Source of the DNA: Synergistaceae bacterium
Lineage (GTDB): Bacteria > Synergistota > Synergistia > Synergistales > Aminobacteriaceae
Direction: 5' to 3'
Assembly: GCA_017454625.1 (NCBI GenBank)
Contig: JAFTCP010000130.1
Span: forward strand, 1-37,962
DNA length: 37,962 nucleotides
Below the pieces are notes generated by a model. The model did no database searches and had not been told where the DNA came from. It saw only the letters and a list, made by a program, of their open reading frames with translations. Shown here piece by piece: positions 22,567 to 31,204 of the stretch (its first letter is position 1; each line of letters begins with the position of its first letter). A program made the translations under genes and the position numbers.

Positions 22567-24645
22567 TTGAGCAGGAGACGCAGAGAGAACAAAACCAGCT
22601 GGGGAGAATTAATCTTAGTCGCAATCTTCATAGCCTGTATCTACATGATATTAGCACTCTTCGACAGCTCATTAACAGGAGAAGGAGGCCGAGAACTGGG
22701 AAAATATTTACGCAACTCATGGGGAGGAGCCGTAATTATTCTCTTGTTATTCGGGCTTTATCTGAGCGCGGCAGCTTTTATGAAGCGTCGAATTCCGAAG
22801 GTCAGGCGGCAGATTTTGGGGACAATTCAGCTCTACATTTCCTTTGCGTTTATGCTGGGATTATTGCGCGAGGCCGGTTGGAACTCCGAAATGACTTTAG
22901 CTCAGCCGGGAAGTTTTGGGCTTGGCCTGGCGAAATTTTTCGTCCTCAACGTAGGAACGTTTATAGCTCTCCTGCTCGTAATTCTCTCGTTCATTCTCAC
23001 CGCTTATTTATTCGGGTTAAAGATTTTGAGCGTTGAGCTTCCTTCGTTGCCTTCGTTCAAGTTCAGGCGCAAAAAGAAATCTCAAGATTACGACGACGAA
23101 CCCCGCAAGCCTAAACGAAAACGAGAACAACCGGAGAAGCCTAATGTTACTGCTCCAAAATTGGCCGGAGATTATGAGTTGACACCTGAGGAGATTGCTT
23201 TTATGAAGGATATTCCTGCTCCAATCCTCAGAGAAGACAGATACGCTTACGATTACGGCTATGATTATCAGAATGAGCCTGAGGACGTAAATATTATTCC
23301 GGCATGTTCGAATACGATTGAAATTATCGACAACATTTTAGCGGCTATCGACTCCGGCGAACTCGATGCACCAGCCAAGAGACGCACGATTAATCCGCCG
23401 AGACAGAAAAAAATCCGCCGTCCTCTTCCGGATTTAACAGCTCCAGACGAGAAAGATATTGAAGCCGCCGAGAAGCCCATTAACACGAAATCCGCTTTTC
23501 CTCCGGTTGAAGTTTTCGGGCCTTCGCCAAAGCCTAAGGATGATGAGACTAGCAAAAATTCTTCGGACAATCAAGGTGAAATAATAATCTCGACGCTGAA
23601 AAATTTTCACGTCAACGCCTCAATCGCAAACGTCGTAAAAGGTCCGTCGGTAATTCAATATCAGCTTGAGCTTTCGCCTGGAACAAAAGTTAGTCAGCTT
23701 GAAGCCCTCGACAACGAACTCACAATCGCGCTTGCATCAATGCCCGTTCGTATCGAAGCTCCGATTTTGGGGACGCATTACGCCGGAGTTGAAGTTCCCA
23801 GCAGCGACAGGAAAATTATAACTTTGGGAAATATTTTAGAGGATAGCGAGTTCAAGACTACACGTTTAAGATTGCCGCTTCCTTTGGGAGTTCAGATTGA
23901 CGGGAAAGTTTTAGTGCAGGGGCTTGATGAAATTCTTCATCTCCTAATCGCCGGGAATACAGGCTCAGGCCGAAGCATGTTCGTAGATTCATGTATTCTC
24001 AGTATGTGTTCATTCAGAACGCCCGAAGAGTTGAAGCTGATTTTGATTGACCCCAGACATGTTGAGTTTGCGCCGTATGAAGGACTTCCGCATTTGTTGA
24101 GTTCGCCGATTTTCGAGGCATCGGAAGCGTTGAAGGCTCTCAAGTGGGCATTCAGCGAGATGGAAGCTAGAACGTCGGAATTTGCCAGAACTCACGTGAA
24201 AAATTTAGCCTCGTACAATCGCAAGCTCCCGAAAAAAGACAGACTCCCTGAAATCGTAATAATTATCGATGAACTCGCTGACTTGATTTATTCCGGTGAA
24301 AGTGAGATTGAAAGTTTGCTCGGAAAATTATCACAGAAGGCTGGAGCCGCAGGAATTCACTTGATGTTAACTGTTCAGAAGCCATCAGCTGAGGTTGTTA
24401 CGACGTTGATTAAGGCGAATATTCCAGCAAGAGCCGCATTCACACTTGCGAACGAAAACGACGCGAAGAACTTCGGAGTTCCTGACGCTATGAAGCTCAC
24501 AGGTAAAGGAGATTTACTCTTCACAAGTACGAGTTTCCCGCAATCAATAAGACTTCAAGCGCCATTCATAAACGAGGAGAAAATTTCGGAGTTCGTCGGT
24601 TATATGTCAGAGAGTTTTACGAAGAGCGAGTATATCAAGTTTTGA
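22567..24645 (+). CDS. ftsK: Divergent FtsK/SpoIIIE-type DNA translocase, Walker A Lys replaced, no gamma domain
   Basis: 692 residues from a TTG start with AGGGGGA 10 nt upstream. Four hydrophobic segments occupy the first 165 or so residues, followed by a charged linker (about 165-330). The alpha/beta motor has PSVIQYQLELSPGTKVSQLE, LPLPLGVQIDGKVL, the P-loop, LKLILIDPRHVEF, IIIDELADLI and AGAAGIHLMLTVQKP. The Walker A reads GNTGSGRS (463-470): the catalytic Lys is Arg469 (CGA). Other conserved spots also deviate (DPRHVE for DPKRVE, TVQKP for ATQRP). The protein ends soon after the motor, so the C-terminal gamma winged helix that reads KOPS is missing. It could be a dedicated divergent paralogue or an impaired translocase. 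A partial copy of its 3' end follows. Confidence 0.88.
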   Translation: MSRRRRENKTSWGELILVAIFIACIYMILALFDSSLTGEGGRELGKYLRNSWGGAVIILLLFGLYLSAAAFMKRRIPKVRRQILGTIQLYISFAFMLGLLREAGWNSEMTLAQPGSFGLGLAKFFVLNVGTFIALLLVILSFILTAYLFGLKILSVELPSLPSFKFRRKKKSQDYDDEPRKPKRKREQPEKPNVTAPKLAGDYELTPEEIAFMKDIPAPILREDRYAYDYGYDYQNEPEDVNIIPACSNTIEIIDNILAAIDSGELDAPAKRRTINPPRQKKIRRPLPDLTAPDEKDIEAAEKPINTKSAFPPVEVFGPSPKPKDDETSKNSSDNQGEIIISTLKNFHVNASIANVVKGPSVIQYQLELSPGTKVSQLEALDNELTIALASMPVRIEAPILGTHYAGVEVPSSDRKIITLGNILEDSEFKTTRLRLPLPLGVQIDGKVLVQGLDEILHLLIAGNTGSGRSMFVDSCILSMCSFRTPEELKLILIDPRHVEFAPYEGLPHLLSSPIFEASEALKALKWAFSEMEARTSEFARTHVKNLASYNRKLPKKDRLPEIVIIIDELADLIYSGESEIESLLGKLSQKAGAAGIHLMLTVQKPSAEVVTTLIKANIPARAAFTLANENDAKNFGVPDAMKLTGKGDLLFTSTSFPQSIRLQAPFINEEKISEFVGYMSESFTKSEYIKF

Positions 24646-24649
24646 GGAA

Positions 24650-24785
24650 TAATTTACTATTCAGGAGCACGAATTTTTCTCAAAGTGTAAGACTTCAGGC
24701 ACCGTTTATTAATGAAGAGAAAATTGTTGATTTCGTCGAGTATATGAAAACCAGCTTTAAGGCACCTGAAGTTATACGATTTTAA
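24650..24785 (+). pseudogene. In-frame diverged copy of the ftsK 3' end
   Basis: About 45 codons aligning without indels or internal stops to the last 45 codons of ftsK (from 24511). By hand alignment 29 of 44 residues are identical and about 14 of those identical residues use a different codon, so the divergence is enriched at synonymous sites. It ends at TAA (24783-24785). There is no start codon or ribosome site. Confidence 0.8.
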
Positions 24786-24811
24786 GAAAGAAATTATTGG
24801 CAGGGTTATTT

Positions 24812-25987
24812 TTATTCTTCTATGCTCTGCCTCGCTATATTCTTGTACGAAAAAGTTTTTATGCCCTCGTTAAGAGCGACGCTTTTCATACGTTTATACT
24901 CTTCAGGAAAATTTATCAGCCTCTCAATCTCTCTTTGTATTTCTTGAGTGCTGTCCTGCGTCAAAAATCTCACATTTCCGCCTAAATCGACGTGGTGAGT
25001 TCCTTCCCAGTCCTTACACAGCATAGGAATGCCCAGACCTGTAACTTGTTCCCAAAAAACTGAATGCCTGCCGGGAAAAACAACCAGATCCGAAGCCGCA
25101 AAAACTTTGTATGAATCTCTTGCTTCAACCCAGCCTATATATTGCACATTTACGTCGTCAACGAGAGAGTAAAATTTTTCTCGCATAAATTCTTCAACTG
25201 AACCGAAGACGATCAATTTCACGTGCTCGTTTTGAATGTTTCTTACAGCTTCCATTAAGAGAAGTGTTTGTGTTTTAGCTCGGTCAATTTTTCCGCCGGT
25301 CATAATTAAGAAATCATCAGGCTGAATATTATGTTTCCTTCTGATTTCGTCGATGACTTCAGGTTTTTTCGCTTCATTTACTAAATCGTCATCAGCTCCC
25401 ATCAAAAGCAGCTCACATTTTTCACGTGGTATTCTATATTCTTTGACAAGATAATCAACTCTTGCAGGAAGAACACCGTAATATTTTCTAGCGTAAGGGA
25501 GCAGCGCGCATCTTCTCAAGAAACGTCGAGGAATAAGATTACGTATAAATTTCTTGATGGTCATTCTCTTAGAGCCGCTGTTAGAGTAATCAGCATGACT
25601 ATCGACATAAACTCTCATTTCTGGGTGTCTTTTTACGTATCTCACGATTTCCTCAAGATTACCAGGAACTACGCCGTGAATAAATAAGATTTCTGGCTGT
25701 AATTTCTCCAGATTTGAATAGACACCTTCATATATTCCGCTCCATGGTTTACTTGGGTCATTGCCTCCGAGCATAGGAAGCCGTATCGTTCTAACACCAT
25801 CGGAATTGATATAATCATTGTCGTTTGATTCTCGGATAATATGTAAGCCTTTATCATTGAAGATTATCTGAGAAGTTATTATGGTTACATCATGACCGTT
25901 TTTGTGATGCCATTTAGTCAAAAGATTATCTTGATAGTTCCAGCCGTCAGTAACAGATCCGCATAAGCATAAGTGCACAATTTTCAT
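24812..25987 (-). CDS. Glycosyltransferase family 4-like protein
   Basis: 391 residues with the GT-B two-domain pattern. The N-terminal domain begins MKIVHLCLCGSVTDGWNYQD, with VTIITS and ILFIHGVVPGNLEE. The C-terminal donor-binding half has FLIMTGGKIDRAKTQTLLLM (the G-K-D-R-K-like GT4 segment), VKLIVFGSV, VQYIGWVEARDSYKVFAASD and LVVFPGRHSVFWEQVTGLGI with the E-x(7)-E-like acidic site. It probably adds a sugar to a cell-surface polysaccharide or lipid. It stands alone on the minus strand between ftsK and murC and converges on the ftsK remnant. The acceptor and sugar are unknown. Confidence 0.85.
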   Translation of the reverse strand: MKIVHLCLCGSVTDGWNYQDNLLTKWHHKNGHDVTIITSQIIFNDKGLHIIRESNDNDYINSDGVRTIRLPMLGGNDPSKPWSGIYEGVYSNLEKLQPEILFIHGVVPGNLEEIVRYVKRHPEMRVYVDSHADYSNSGSKRMTIKKFIRNLIPRRFLRRCALLPYARKYYGVLPARVDYLVKEYRIPREKCELLLMGADDDLVNEAKKPEVIDEIRRKHNIQPDDFLIMTGGKIDRAKTQTLLLMEAVRNIQNEHVKLIVFGSVEEFMREKFYSLVDDVNVQYIGWVEARDSYKVFAASDLVVFPGRHSVFWEQVTGLGIPMLCKDWEGTHHVDLGGNVRFLTQDSTQEIQREIERLINFPEEYKRMKSVALNEGIKTFSYKNIARQSIEE

Positions 25988-26222
25988 CTTGCGGCACCTG
26001 CTTTATGGAAAGTAAGCGAAGACTTTATTGTTTGCAGGGAAGTTAAATTAGAATATGATAGGCAACGAGCAACGAGCAACGAGTAATTATACACGTTTAC
26101 CATTTTTAAATCAAGCCCCTTTCTTTATATAATTTTAATTCGTGAGTATTGTATCATAATCAAAAATACGACATGCTAAAATAATGCTTTCTTGACCATA
26201 AATTTTTATAGGAGTGAAATAA
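25988..26222. promoter_or_regulatory. Divergent gap with CAACGAG heptamers and the murC promoter
   Basis: This 235-nt gap lies between the glycosyltransferase (-) and murC (+). It holds three tandem CAACGAG heptamers (26063-26083) and, for murC, an extended -10 TGCTAAAAT (26174-26182). AGGAGTG precedes the TTG start of murC. No other gene or RNA was found. Confidence 0.45.
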
Positions 26223-27593
26223 TTGACTAACATTCAGCGCGTTCACCTCATGGGCATTGGCGGGGCTGGAATGAGTGCGCTCGCGAAATTATTACATGCT
26301 CATGGGCTGGAAGTAACCGGCTGTGATTTGCAGAAACCTCATTATGACTTAGACACAATCCCATTCAAAATTGGCCACTCACGAGGACACATAGACGAGT
26401 TCAAGCCTGACGCATTAATCTTAAGCTCTGCGGTTCATCACGACAACGAGGAAGTCAAAGAGGCTGAACGGAACGGGATAAAAATTCTCTCACGCGCCCA
26501 AGCCTTAAGCTCACTTTTCAATAAATATTCCGGCGTGGGGATTGCAGGAGCACACGGAAAAACGACGACTTCATCAATGACGGGATTAATTTTTTTGCGG
26601 GCTAACCTTGACCCAACAATTTACGTCGGCGCGAATGTTCCTGACATCGGAAGCAACGCAGTATCAGGCAAGGGAAAATATTTTATCGCTGAACTCGACG
26701 AGAGCGACGGAAGTTTTGAGTTATTCCATCCGGAAATCGCGATAATCACCAATGCAGATTGGGATCACGTCGACCATTACCCGACCAGAGACGACGTAAT
26801 CAACGCTTTCACTCGCTTTGTTGACGGACGAAAACAGGACGGAACTCTAATCATCTGCGCTGAGGACGAGGGCACGCAAAAGGTTCTTGCTCAATGCGAC
26901 AAATCACGCGGGAAAATCATACGTTACGGCTTCGGGAAAAATTACGACTGGGGAGCTTACGACATAAAATTTTCCCACGGCGGCGGCTCAACCTGCAAAG
27001 TCTCACACAACGGCCAATTCATAGGGACGCTTGAGCTTCAAGTTTCAGGTGAACATAACATCTTGAACTCACTTGCGGCAATCTCAGCGGCTGAACTCTG
27101 CGGCATAAGTTTCGAGACCAGCGCGGCAATCCTGAAAACTTTTCACGGCTCCGAACGAAGAATGCAAGTAAAAGGCACAACCAGCAATAATATTCTGGTC
27201 ATGGACGATTACGCTCATCATCCTTCGGAAATTCAGGCAACGTTGAACGCCGTCAAAAATATTTACCCCGAACGAAGAATTGTTGTTGTCTATCAGCCTC
27301 ATAGATTTTCACGCACTGCCCAGTTCGCCCCGCAGATTGCTCAAGCCTTAAGCATAGCCGACGAGATATTTTTATTACCCGTGTATTCAGCCGGAGAAAA
27401 GGAATTATCACACAGCTCATCAGAAGAAATCATAAAGAATGCCGCGAAAAAAATTACTCAGGTTAATTTTGATGACGTTGACGAAATTTTGAAGAGTTCA
27501 CTAAAAGCCGGAGATTTATTGTTGACGATGGGAGCAGGTAACGTTTACGAATTGGGTGAAAAGTTTTTGCATGATGAAAAAGCGAAACTTTGA
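26223..27593 (+). CDS. murC: UDP-N-acetylmuramate--L-alanine ligase
   Basis: A 456-residue Mur ligase that adds L-Ala to UDP-MurNAc. Features: VHLMGIGGAGMSALAKLL at the N-terminus, the ATP loop GIAGAHGKTTTSSMTG near residue 105, AELDESDGSFELF, NADWDHVDHYP, the HNILNSLAAISAA segment, MDDYAHHPSEIQAT near residue 325 and VVYQPHRFSRT. The start is TTG with AGGAGTG upstream. It heads the plus-strand dcw block and has its own extended -10 promoter. Three decayed copies of its 3' end fill the gap before murB. Confidence 0.97.
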   Translation: MTNIQRVHLMGIGGAGMSALAKLLHAHGLEVTGCDLQKPHYDLDTIPFKIGHSRGHIDEFKPDALILSSAVHHDNEEVKEAERNGIKILSRAQALSSLFNKYSGVGIAGAHGKTTTSSMTGLIFLRANLDPTIYVGANVPDIGSNAVSGKGKYFIAELDESDGSFELFHPEIAIITNADWDHVDHYPTRDDVINAFTRFVDGRKQDGTLIICAEDEGTQKVLAQCDKSRGKIIRYGFGKNYDWGAYDIKFSHGGGSTCKVSHNGQFIGTLELQVSGEHNILNSLAAISAAELCGISFETSAAILKTFHGSERRMQVKGTTSNNILVMDDYAHHPSEIQATLNAVKNIYPERRIVVVYQPHRFSRTAQFAPQIAQALSIADEIFLLPVYSAGEKELSHSSSEEIIKNAAKKITQVNFDDVDEILKSSLKAGDLLLTMGAGNVYELGEKFLHDEKAKL

Positions 27594-27870
27594 AGAATGC
27601 GTTACGGGCCGGAGATTTATTGTTGACTGGGCGAAAAATTTCTTGCGTGATGAAAATTTATGATGTCAACTAAATCTTGAAGAGTTCATTACAAGCCGAA
27701 GTTTTATTGCTAGACAATGGGAGACTTGGCGAAAAGTTTTTGCATGATGAAAATTGACGAGGTCAGTAAAATTTTGAGGAGTTTATTATGCGCCAGCGAT
27801 TATTTTTGACAAGTGGAGCTGAAGACGTTTATGAATGGGCGAAAAGATTTTGCGTGAAAAATTTAATTGA
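27594..27870 (+). pseudogene. Three tandem decayed copies of the murC 3' end
   Basis: Copy 1 is about 27594-27663, copy 2 about 27664-27757 and copy 3 about 27758-27870. Each aligns to the last 70-125 nt of murC and ends at a TGA after a GATGAAAA-like block. Shared anchors are GAAGAGTT or GAGGAGTT, the GCCGGAGATTTATTG segment, and GGCGAAAA..TTT..GC.TGA. Copies 1 and 2 carry internal deletions of about 40 and 15 nt; copy 3 is the most complete but has frame changes. No ribosome site or plausible protein is seen. Confidence 0.8.
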
Positions 27871-27915
27871 TAGGTTATAATTACGAAAAATTTATCAGGA
27901 AAAAATGAATGCGTA

Positions 27916-28821
27916 ATGTTAATTAATAATTTTCTAGCTTCTTTGCCGGATATAGAGATAAAACAAAATTGGCCGTTAGCTCCGTTATGTACGCTGAAAG
28001 TCGGGGGCAAGGCTGAATTTTTCGCGGAACCTTCTTCGATTGAGAGCATGAGGGAATTATTCGCTTTCGTCATGAAGGAAAATATCCCATTTTATATTAT
28101 CGGTGGCGGAAGCAATATTCTTTTTCCCGACGGTTTAATCAAGGGCCTCGTAATCTCCACGTTGAAGCTGAAATCCATAGAGTGGCGTACAGATTTGACC
28201 GTTGATGTTGACGCAGGATTTTCACTTGCAAAATTAATGAAGGAGTTACGCGAGAGAAATTTAGCCGGTCTTGAATTTTGCGCAGGAATTCCCGGAACAA
28301 TCGGAGGAGCCTTAATCGGTAACGCCGGAGCCGGAGGACATGGACTTTGTGAACTCGCTGATGACGTAGTCGCTGTAGAAGCTGACGGAATAATAAGAAC
28401 TTGGCACAACAGCGAGATTAATTACGGTTATAGAAAATGTTCACTCTCAGACGGAAAAAGGATAATATTATCAGCTCGAATGACCTTCAGAACAGCTAAG
28501 CCCAAAGATAATGAAGTGCTCGAAAGTTTTTTACTCAGGCGGGGAAGTCAGCCTCATGGTCTGCACAATGCCGGATGCACGTTCAAAAATCCTGAGGGAA
28601 ATTCAGCGGGAAAATTATTAGATGAATGCGGATGTAAAAATTTGTCAATCGGTGATGCTTTCGTTTCTGACGTTCACGCAAATTTTATATTAAATCGCGG
28701 ACATGCTTCAAGCTCGGACGTTTTGGAGCTGATAAAGATTTGCGCTCAGAGAGTATTTGACAGCACGGGGATTAAACTTGAGCCGGAAATAAAAATTATG
28801 TGCCCGTGTGAGTGCGTATAG
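27916..28821 (+). CDS. murB: UDP-N-acetylenolpyruvoylglucosamine reductase
   Basis: A 301-residue FAD enzyme that reduces enolpyruvyl-UDP-GlcNAc to UDP-MurNAc. FAD-binding signatures are TLKVGGKAEFFAEP, IIGGGSNILFPDG and CAGIPGTIGGALIGNAGAGG. NYGYRKCSL carries the substrate-binding Tyr and Arg, and EPEIKIM the C-terminal acid. The proton-donor position, Ser in E. coli-type MurB, is Cys221 here (NAGCTFKNP), a replacement that I believe also occurs in other MurB proteins. The start ATG at 27916 overlaps a three-codon ORF (ATG-AAT-GCG-TAA, 27905-27916) preceded by AGGA; ribosomes may reach murB through it. Confidence 0.96.
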   Translation: MLINNFLASLPDIEIKQNWPLAPLCTLKVGGKAEFFAEPSSIESMRELFAFVMKENIPFYIIGGGSNILFPDGLIKGLVISTLKLKSIEWRTDLTVDVDAGFSLAKLMKELRERNLAGLEFCAGIPGTIGGALIGNAGAGGHGLCELADDVVAVEADGIIRTWHNSEINYGYRKCSLSDGKRIILSARMTFRTAKPKDNEVLESFLLRRGSQPHGLHNAGCTFKNPEGNSAGKLLDECGCKNLSIGDAFVSDVHANFILNRGHASSSDVLELIKICAQRVFDSTGIKLEPEIKIMCPCECV

Positions 28822-28830
28822 TGATCTGCT

Positions 28831-29598
28831 GTGCACCGGTTCAAGAGGAGATTACGATTGCTGGCGTTGATTGCGGGCTGTATTCTCTGCATAGTTGAAT
28901 CTAAATATCGTTTCGCTCTGAGTAATTACAAGGTTGAGGCTCAATCTCAAGTTTTGGAGCGCAGGTTATGGGAGGTTTTCCCGAAGAGATGCATAACTTT
29001 CTGGCCGTATTTCCTGAGCGACAAGGAAGCAATGCGAGACTTTCTCGAACGTGATATGCCCGTGAAAGTCGAGACGAAAATGAGCGGACTGGGAAATTTT
29101 ACGACTATAATAAATTGGCTTCAAGCATGGGTAAAAGTTGACTGGCGGGGAAAAATCTGGTGCATCTCACGAGACGGCTTTATGTGGCTCTCCGAACCAG
29201 GAAGGCCCAACGAGGACGAAGCAGGCCGCTTAGTCTGGAAGGTTCCGGAGCAGGGGAATTTGCCGGACGATGAGAACGTCAACGCCCCGATGTCCGGAGT
29301 ATTCAGGTCGCCGCTCTCTACGGAAGTCATTGCATCGTTTCTTGACGACTTCAGGCAATACAGATGGTTTGACTTGGTGAACGAATTAGTCTGGGAACGA
29401 CGAGAGGGAATGAATTTATTCAGGCTTCAGCTCAAAAACGGGGCACAAAGAATAGAATTGCTCGTACAACCGGATAAATATCCCGGCCAAAGAATTGGAG
29501 CTTCCATTCAGGAAGTGTTTCAACGGGCAGTGCAGGAAGGCGGAAATCGTGTTATTGACGCAACTTATGAGAATAAAATATTTTTACGCAAATTATAG
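28831..29598 (+). CDS. ftsQ: Divergent FtsQ/DivIB-like division protein
   Basis: 255 residues from a GTG. A basic N-terminus (HRFKRRLRLL) and one hydrophobic segment (LALIAGCILCIV) are followed by a periplasmic region. WLQAWVKVDWRGKIWCISRDGFMWLSE resembles the POTRA-to-beta segment of FtsQ (W-x-x-x-V...I-D-x-x-G-x). Overall similarity is low; position between murB and ftsA is the best argument. The GTG at 28831 has no ribosome site, whereas AGAGGAGA sits 6 nt before an in-frame TTG at 28858. The short start would lose the basic residues that fix membrane topology, so the start is unresolved. FtsQ links FtsL/FtsB to the divisome. Confidence 0.68.
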   Translation: MHRFKRRLRLLALIAGCILCIVESKYRFALSNYKVEAQSQVLERRLWEVFPKRCITFWPYFLSDKEAMRDFLERDMPVKVETKMSGLGNFTTIINWLQAWVKVDWRGKIWCISRDGFMWLSEPGRPNEDEAGRLVWKVPEQGNLPDDENVNAPMSGVFRSPLSTEVIASFLDDFRQYRWFDLVNELVWERREGMNLFRLQLKNGAQRIELLVQPDKYPGQRIGASIQEVFQRAVQEGGNRVIDATYENKIFLRKL

Positions 29599-29679
29599 TT
29601 TCAGTGTGAGAGTTCGGGAAAATAATTCTCATCTCTGGATAACAAATACAAGATTGTAAAGAAGGGAACGGAAAAAATA

Positions 29680-31146
29680 ATGCCGGGAAAATCTGACAGC
29701 CTTCTTGTGGGGCTTAGTATGGGTACAACAAAAATATCGATGATAGTAGCGGAAAAAGATCCCCGTTACCCTGATTCCGTGCATATAATCGGCTTTGGCA
29801 ATGCTCCGTCAAACGGAATTTCTAAAGGCATCATCGTGAGCCACCAGGACGCAAGGCAGTCAGTCGAGGAAGCCTTCGCTGAGGCACAGAGCATAACCGG
29901 CATACCCGCAAAAAGATTAAGCAATGTAATTGTGGCCTTCAACGCTGACGGCATCGAAAGCAAAACTTCTCATGGAATGGTTACGCTCGGAGATAGAGAC
30001 TCACGTTCGGTTGAACCTAATGACATTGACCGGGCAATTGATAGAGCCAGACGAGACTTAGCACTGAGAAGCAGCATGTATCCCCTTCACATGATCCCGA
30101 CAAGTTACGAACTCGACGGACGGCCCGTTGATGAGCCTTTGAACATGAACGGCAACCAATTAGATTTATGGCTTCAGACAGTTTCAGTTCCTATGACGCA
30201 TATTCAAAACGTGATAAATTGTGTGAGAGCGGCAGGATTGGAAATTCGCGGGCTTTTGTTGAAACCTTTAGCGGCTTCACTTGGAGCATTATACGAGGAG
30301 GAAATGAGGGCCGGCTGCATATCTATCTGTGTCGGCGGCGGAACAACGGGAATAGTTTTATATCGCGGAGGCCGGGCGTTTCGAGTTATAAGTATTCCGA
30401 TCGGCGGAGATCACATCAAAAATGACTTAGCTATGTTGCTGAGAATTTCTCTTGCTGATGCTGAACACTTAAAGAAGCGAATATTCACAGCTCCTGAGGA
30501 AGTTTTGAGACGTGAAGGAATTGACTTAGATTTTGCCTATGACATTATCGCCGCGCGTATCGAGGAACTTTTCGGAGTTCAGGTTCGTGAAGCATTGGCC
30601 GAGTGTACGCCTCAGAGTTTCCCCAATGGAATAATTTTATCCGGTGGCGTTTCAGATATGCCGGGACTTGATGAAGTTCTCCAGAGTATTATGCAGATGC
30701 CCGTACGTAAAGTTGTTGAGCCGGTTTACAAGATGCCTCGCGGGCTTGATAATGCTGCGTTTGTCAGTGCTGCCGGTATCCTTAAGTATTACGTTGCAAC
30801 AGAACAAGACCCGTATTTGTTCATGGAATCGGATCAGCCATTACCGGGCCTGTCAAGTCGTTCGGAGATGCGCGAGCGTCAGGAGCAGAAAAGTCAAGAA
30901 CGCCGTGAGCGAGAACGTAACGCCGAACTTGGTGATAATTTCGATGATGATTACCCGGACGAGGAGCCGGAACCTGAACCGCGAGGAGGTTTTTTCGGTC
31001 GACGCAAGACTGGTAATAATCGCCCGAATAATGACGAAGACGAGGACGAATACGAGGATGATAATTCCCAGAATGACGACAATCCTCGCAGGACGTTCAA
31101 GGATATTCTTACGAAGATTACGGACTTATTCAAGGAAGCGTTCTAA
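29680..31146 (+). CDS. ftsA: FtsA cell division protein with altered phosphate-binding loops and an acidic C-terminal linker
   Basis: 488 residues of the actin-like FtsA family, which tethers FtsZ to the membrane. The fold is well supported: KGIIVSHQDARQSVEEAF and ILNIF-like 1C elements, PLNMNGNQL, NGIILSGGVSDMPGLDEVL (adenosine motif) and IPIGGDHIKNDLA. The two phosphate loops are unusual. Phosphate 1 is GLSMGTTK (Ser13 where Asp is expected) and phosphate 2 is CVGGGTTG (217-224; no Asp at either end). After residue 395 a highly charged linker (RERQEQKSQERRERER, then acidic repeats) leads to an amphipathic membrane-targeting helix (FKDILTKITDLFKEAF). It precedes ftsZ by 58 nt. Confidence 0.93.
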   Translation: MPGKSDSLLVGLSMGTTKISMIVAEKDPRYPDSVHIIGFGNAPSNGISKGIIVSHQDARQSVEEAFAEAQSITGIPAKRLSNVIVAFNADGIESKTSHGMVTLGDRDSRSVEPNDIDRAIDRARRDLALRSSMYPLHMIPTSYELDGRPVDEPLNMNGNQLDLWLQTVSVPMTHIQNVINCVRAAGLEIRGLLLKPLAASLGALYEEEMRAGCISICVGGGTTGIVLYRGGRAFRVISIPIGGDHIKNDLAMLLRISLADAEHLKKRIFTAPEEVLRREGIDLDFAYDIIAARIEELFGVQVREALAECTPQSFPNGIILSGGVSDMPGLDEVLQSIMQMPVRKVVEPVYKMPRGLDNAAFVSAAGILKYYVATEQDPYLFMESDQPLPGLSSRSEMRERQEQKSQERRERERNAELGDNFDDDYPDEEPEPEPRGGFFGRRKTGNNRPNNDEDEDEYEDDNSQNDDNPRRTFKDILTKITDLFKEAF

Positions 31147-31204
31147 AATCTTGTCATAGCCGCGAAAATCAAATAAAATTTCAGCTGAGGAGGAGATATA
31201 TTAA

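Noticed and set aside
27660-27915. Small independent gene between murC and murB
   Set aside because: All open frames here are short, lack ribosome sites and align to the murC 3' end.
29599-29679. Search for a tail copy between the ftsQ-like gene and ftsA
   Set aside because: No convincing alignment to the upstream 3' end was found, so the pattern is not universal.
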